The position numbers and the translations under genes were made by a program. The notes under the pieces were generated by a model. It saw only the letters and a program-made list of their open reading frames with translations. It made no database searches and was not told where the DNA came from. 11,063 nt of DNA. It comes from Cochliopodium minus. Lineage: Eukaryota > Discosea > Himatismenida > Cochliopodiidae. Positions 8,353 to 11,063 of the stretch are shown here, piece after piece. Every line of letters starts with the position of its first letter. Positions within the stretch are counted from its first letter, which is position 1. The stretch spans positions 1 through 11,063 of the forward strand of contig JAMYWO010000377.1 of assembly GCA_024220525.1 (NCBI GenBank), in the 5' to 3' direction.

Positions 8353-8723
8353 ACTTTCTTCTTTTTTTTTTAAAAAAATTTATTTTATTTATCATTTTTA
8401 CATTTTATTTTTATTTTTATTTTATTATTTTATTTTATTTATTTTTATTTTTATTTATTTTTATTTTTATTTTTCTAATTTTTTTAATTTTTTTAATTTT
8501 TTATTTTTGTTTTTTTTTATTATATTTTTTTAATTTTTATTTATTTTTTGTATTCATGATTTAAATTTTAATATTTTTATTCATATTATTTTATTTTTTA
8601 TTTTTTATTAATTTTTTATTTTTCGTTTTTTGTTTTTTAAATAACTCATTTTTTATTTTCTTATTTATTTTTTTATTTTTTATTTTTTATTTTTTATTTT
8701 TTATTTTTTATTTTTTATTTTTT
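8353..8723 (+). repeat. T-rich low-complexity tract ending in a (TTTTTTA)n array
   Basis: About 370 nt, nearly all T with scattered A, on the plus strand. The last 50 nt or so (from about 8672) are a regular TTTTTTA heptamer array that stops at the N. Long phenylalanine-rich frames run through it on the plus strand but are repeat translations. I see no exon. Confidence 0.85.
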
Positions 8724-8724
8724 N
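8724..8724. other. Single unknown base (N), probable scaffold junction
   Basis: This is the only non-ACGT base in the window. It sits exactly where a TTTTTTA array changes to its reverse complement, TAAAAAA. Two genes converge on it, the plus-strand transporter and the minus-strand TTC4, and both lack their 3' parts. Together with the mutarotase split between the window ends, this marks an artificial join between two contigs. Confidence 0.75.
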
Positions 8725-8795
8725 ATAAAAAATAAAAAATAAAAAATAAAAAATAAAAAATAAAAAATAAAAAATAAAAAATAAAAAATAAAAAT
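8725..8795. repeat. (TAAAAAA)n heptamer array, inverted relative to the array before the N
   Basis: A perfect heptamer array from the N to about 8790, followed by the last intron sequence of the TTC4 fragment. With 8672-8723 it forms an inverted repeat with arms of at least 50 nt around a single base. Both units consist only of A and T. Confidence 0.9.
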
Positions 8796-8809
8796 AAAAT
8801 TTTTTGTAC

Positions 8810-10213
8810 CTTTTTCATTTCAAGATTCAGTTGTTTTTTGAGATCGAATAATTCTTTGTTTTCTCCATTTTTGAGGCCATCGTAGATGAATTCCATGGCG
8901 AATTTGAACTTTTTCAACTTTAAGGATGCTTTGGCTCCTCTCCATGCTGCTTTCACATTGGTTGGATCACAAATTATCGCTCTCTTTGAATCTTTCATAC
9001 AATTTCCATAATTTTCTACAAAAATTAGAAAAATTAGAAAAAATTAGAAAAATATAAAAATAATTGATAAAAATGAAATTTCTTGAATTTAAATCGAAAG
9101 ATAAATTAATTTAAAATCGGAAAAATAAAATAATTTTAAAAATTTCAATTATTGATAAAAATAAAATAATATTTAAATTGAAAAACAAGCAAAATAAAAG
9201 ATATCCTAAAAATAAAATTTAAATTTTAAATTGAAAATTTAAAATTTTTAATAAAAAAAATTAAACTTAAAAATAATATTCAAGTAAAAATAATTTAAAA
9301 TTTAATATAAAAAATAAAAAATATCATCAAAAAAAAAAAGGAGAAATAGAAACAATTTTTTTTTGATTGTTACGCAATTTTAAATGAGCCATAGCACGGT
9401 TAGAATAAACAAGGGAAAGAACCTTCTTGTCACTAGATTTTGCTTCGACAGCTTTTGTATAAAATACTACGGCCTCTCTCAAATCCCTTTCTTTTCCTTT
9501 GAGCATGCAGGCGTTCCCGTTGTTTTTGAAGTTTTCGCAATGTTGTTCCGGTGTTTCTTCTTTTTGTAGTTCTTTTATTGCTACTATGTTTTCTATGTCA
9601 TTCCAGTTGTCTGGCCTATTTTTTTTTTAATACAAAAAAAAAATAAATTAAAAAAATTACAGGTTTTAAAAAATGAAATAAATAAAAAATTAATAATATT
9701 TAAATAAATAGGTAATCTTTTAAAAAATAAATCGTAATTTCTGTTTGCATTATTTTATTTTAGTTACAAATTTATTTTAATTTATTTAAATAACAAGAAA
9801 ACAATTTCAAAAAAAATTTTGTAAAGAAACATTAATGAAAAACAAACACAAGACAATGTATGTATTCGAATGTATTACGTTCTAAATTAATTATCTTGTT
9901 ATTTCCTTAATATATATCAAAAATATAAAAATGAAATTAAATGGGATTTCTTATATGAATCCTTTATTACTTTATTGACTTGATTAAAATTGATTATTAC
10001 GTATTGATTCAAATTATTTTTTTATTTGAATGGAGGATATTTATTTTATTCAGTTTTTATTTGAAAGGATATATTTTTTTACAATTTATCATCTTCCATG
10101 AACAATGGGACACTATCGAGATAATGTTCATCAATGGGCTCATTTTTTCCAAAATCCAATTTTTCCATCAAATTCATCAATTGATTGATATCGTCATCCT
10201 CATCTAATTTCAT
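8810..10213 (-). CDS. TTC4: TTC4/Cns1-type TPR co-chaperone of Hsp90, exons 1-3; C-terminal domain missing
   Basis: Cytosolic co-chaperone that binds the EEVD tail of Hsp90 or Hsp70. Exons: 10213-10083, 9615-9374, 9015-8810, all GT..AG and in phase, 193 codons so far. The N terminus carries DSVPLFMEDD (residues 33-42), the counterpart of the short hydrophobic motif before the TPRs in Cns1. The TPR domain follows from about residue 65: TPEQHCENFKNNGNACMLKG, EAVVFYTKAV, YSNRAMAHLKLQNYGNC, DSKRAIICDPTNVKAAWRGA and AMEFIYDGLK. All five carboxylate-clamp positions are present: K74, N78, N116, K146 and R150. Exon 3 ends in phase 0 (EMKK) at a GTACAA donor. The helical linker and the C-terminal wheel domain, about half the protein in this family, are absent because the gene runs into the repeat and the N. 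The ATG at 10213 follows an A run; an earlier start is not excluded. Mutarotase ends 192 nt upstream on the same strand. Confidence 0.88.
9016..9373 (-). other. TTC4 intron 2, low complexity
   Basis: A 358-nt intron between exons 2 and 3, with GT at 9373-9372 and AG at 9017-9016. It consists of A/T-rich sequence with short AAATTAGAA repeats near 9021-9052. I see nothing coding on either strand. Confidence 0.75.
9616..10082 (-). other. TTC4 intron 1 (467 nt), unusually complex sequence
   Basis: The intron runs between GT at 10082-10081 and AG at 9617-9616, and joining the exons gives an in-phase leucine (TT + G) in DDKLPDNWND. Unlike most introns here, 9770-10080 is not simple repeat but mixed A/T-rich sequence. 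I found no exon, tRNA or clear snoRNA boxes in it. It could hide a small RNA or a promoter, but nothing supports either. Confidence 0.6.
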
Positions 10214-10404
10214 CTTCAATTGGTTCAAATTTTTTTTTTTTTCAATAAATAAGAAAGAATGAAGAAAACTTATTATAAATTGATGGTATGAGCTTCCAAA
10301 TCAAAAATTTATTTTTATTTTTTATTTATTAATTATTTCTCTGAAAAAATAAAAAAAAAAAATTGGAAAAAATTATTTAATCAATTTCTTTTATTTGAAA
10401 GTTT
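10214..10404 (-). promoter_or_regulatory. Spacer between the mutarotase stop and TTC4 start
   Basis: 191 nt between two same-strand genes. Reading on the minus strand, AAATAAAA lies about 15 nt after the mutarotase TAA and may be its cleavage signal. The remainder is A/T-rich and ends in a 13-nt A run shortly before the TTC4 ATG. No other element is visible. Confidence 0.4.
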
Positions 10405-10904
10405 TTAAAAAACGAATCTATGTGTAGTTGTATGGCTAAATAGAAAAAAAGAATTAAAAAAAAGGGGTTTTTAAAAAAGTAAGAGGGAGTGATTACTCAT
10501 AAGTTTGATCCCTTCTCAAAATGGAACTTAAAGAATCATCCGAAGAAAAAGAGTTTGGAGCATCTGGATAAAACTGTGTTTCTAAAAAATAAAAAAATAA
10601 AAATATTAAAAATAATTAAAAATTATTCAAAAAATAAAAAATAAAAAATAAAATTAGAATTTACCCAAACACATTGCTCCATGTGTTTTTCTTTAAAAAA
10701 AAAATTTTTTAGAATTTTTTTTTTTTATTTCAATATTTTTTATTTTTTATTTTTACAAGAAAGAGTTTCCACGAATTGGAACAGGATCGATTTTGTTGCA
10801 AGTGTAGATCTGCACACCAGGTTTGGTTGTATAAATATGCATTTCTCTCTTTCTATTTTTATCATTGGGGTCGACGTAAACCACCGAAGCACAATGATTC
10901 AATT
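10405..10904 (-). CDS. GALM: Aldose 1-epimerase (galactose mutarotase), exons 10-13, C-terminal part
   Basis: Exons on the minus strand: 10904-10757, 10690-10665, 10581-10497, 10435-10405 (TAA at 10407-10405). They continue the enzyme that begins at 1501. The left piece ends in phase 1 with A, and this piece opens with AA, giving Lys261. The family motifs follow in order: SVVYVDPNDKNRKREMHIYT, TTKPGVQIYTCN, KTHGAMCLETQFYPDAPN, SSILRRDQTYDHTTTHRF. The remaining active-site residues are here: Gln292 (PGVQIY) and the catalytic base Glu319 (CLETQ). Exon 11 is 26 nt and exon 13 only 31 nt. A TAA directly after TYE at 10495-10493 could be mistaken for the stop, but GAGTAATC is a donor, and the last exon restores the family's DHTT..RF ending. 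The total with the left piece is 1071 nt, 356 residues. With no acceptor to its right except the edge repeat, it cannot be a gene of its own. Confidence 0.93.
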
Positions 10905-10990
10905 CTTATAAATTAAAAAATATTCAAAAAAATAATAAAAAAATTTAAAAAATTCAAAAAAAATGAAATAAAAAAAATGAAATAAAAACA

Positions 10991-11063
10991 AATAAAAATA
11001 AAAATAAAAATAAAAATAAAAATAAAAATAAAAATAAAAATAAAAATAAAAATAAAAATAAAA
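10991..11063. repeat. TAAAAA hexamer simple repeat at the right edge
   Basis: Uninterrupted TAAAAA units run from about 10991 to the last base, after irregular A-rich sequence from 10919. The tract is about the same length as the one at 1-75 and has the same unit and strand. It belongs to the mutarotase intron between exons 9 and 10. Confidence 0.95.

Noticed and set aside
8350-8564. Plus-strand phenylalanine-rich extensions of the 8136 exon that look like membrane helices
   Set aside because: The hydrophobic stretch begins exactly where the T-rich repeat begins, after a GTACTT donor. It does not match the missing SulP helices.
8672-8795. Telomere repeats at the ends of a mini-chromosome
   Set aside because: The heptamer has no G, unlike known telomere repeats, similar units occur inside introns (5490-5670), and two truncated conserved genes point to contig ends.
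1-11063. A true extrachromosomal circle as the first explanation
   Set aside because: It would fit the end join, but the N and two truncated genes at 8724 are better explained by a wrong scaffold order. Kept only as the alternative.

Overview
This is A+T-rich nuclear DNA (well over three quarters A+T by eye) from a eukaryote. Every recognisable gene is cut by GT..AG introns, most of them 50-300 nt and made almost entirely of A and T, and many exons are tiny (20, 24, 26, 31 and 34 nt). Codons read by the standard code in all conserved genes, with no in-frame TAA or TAG in roughly 800 codons. I take it to be an intron-dense protist; I cannot name the lineage from this sequence.

Layout as given. 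1-75: TAAAAA repeat. 105-1501 (-): nine exons of an aldose 1-epimerase (galactose mutarotase), running off the left edge. 1572-3246 (-): a gene for a secreted, single-pass type I membrane protein, with two in-frame TAA codons. 3247-3522: divergent promoter region. 3523-4240 (+): two exons of an alpha-helical protein with no known family, which splice in phase into the next gene. 4540-7579 (+): eight exons of a SulP/SLC26 anion transporter. 8136-8350 (+): one more in-phase exon that does not look like SulP. 7586-8130 and 8353-8795: simple repeats, with a single unknown base at 8724 in the middle of a heptamer inverted repeat. 8810-10213 (-): the first three exons of a TTC4/Cns1 Hsp90 co-chaperone. 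10405-10904 (-): the last four exons of the same mutarotase that starts at the left. 10991-11063: TAAAAA repeat again.

The main result is that the mutarotase is split between the two ends of the window. The left piece stops at residue 261 in phase 1 and the right piece resumes in exactly that phase. Joined, they give one complete 356-residue enzyme with every catalytic residue. The TAAAAA repeat also stays in register across the join. The natural order is therefore 8725-11063 followed by 1-8723. The N at 8724 looks like a wrong scaffold join between two contigs; a circular molecule is the alternative. The two genes that meet at the N, TTC4 and SulP, both lack their C-terminal domains, as expected if both run off contig ends. 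In the corrected order the locus reads TTC4 (-), mutarotase (-), membrane protein (-), then the divergent transporter (+).

The genes look like ordinary housekeeping and surface functions: sugar anomer interconversion, anion transport, Hsp90 client loading and one lineage-specific surface protein. I see no defence system, mobile element, CRISPR array, tRNA or rRNA.
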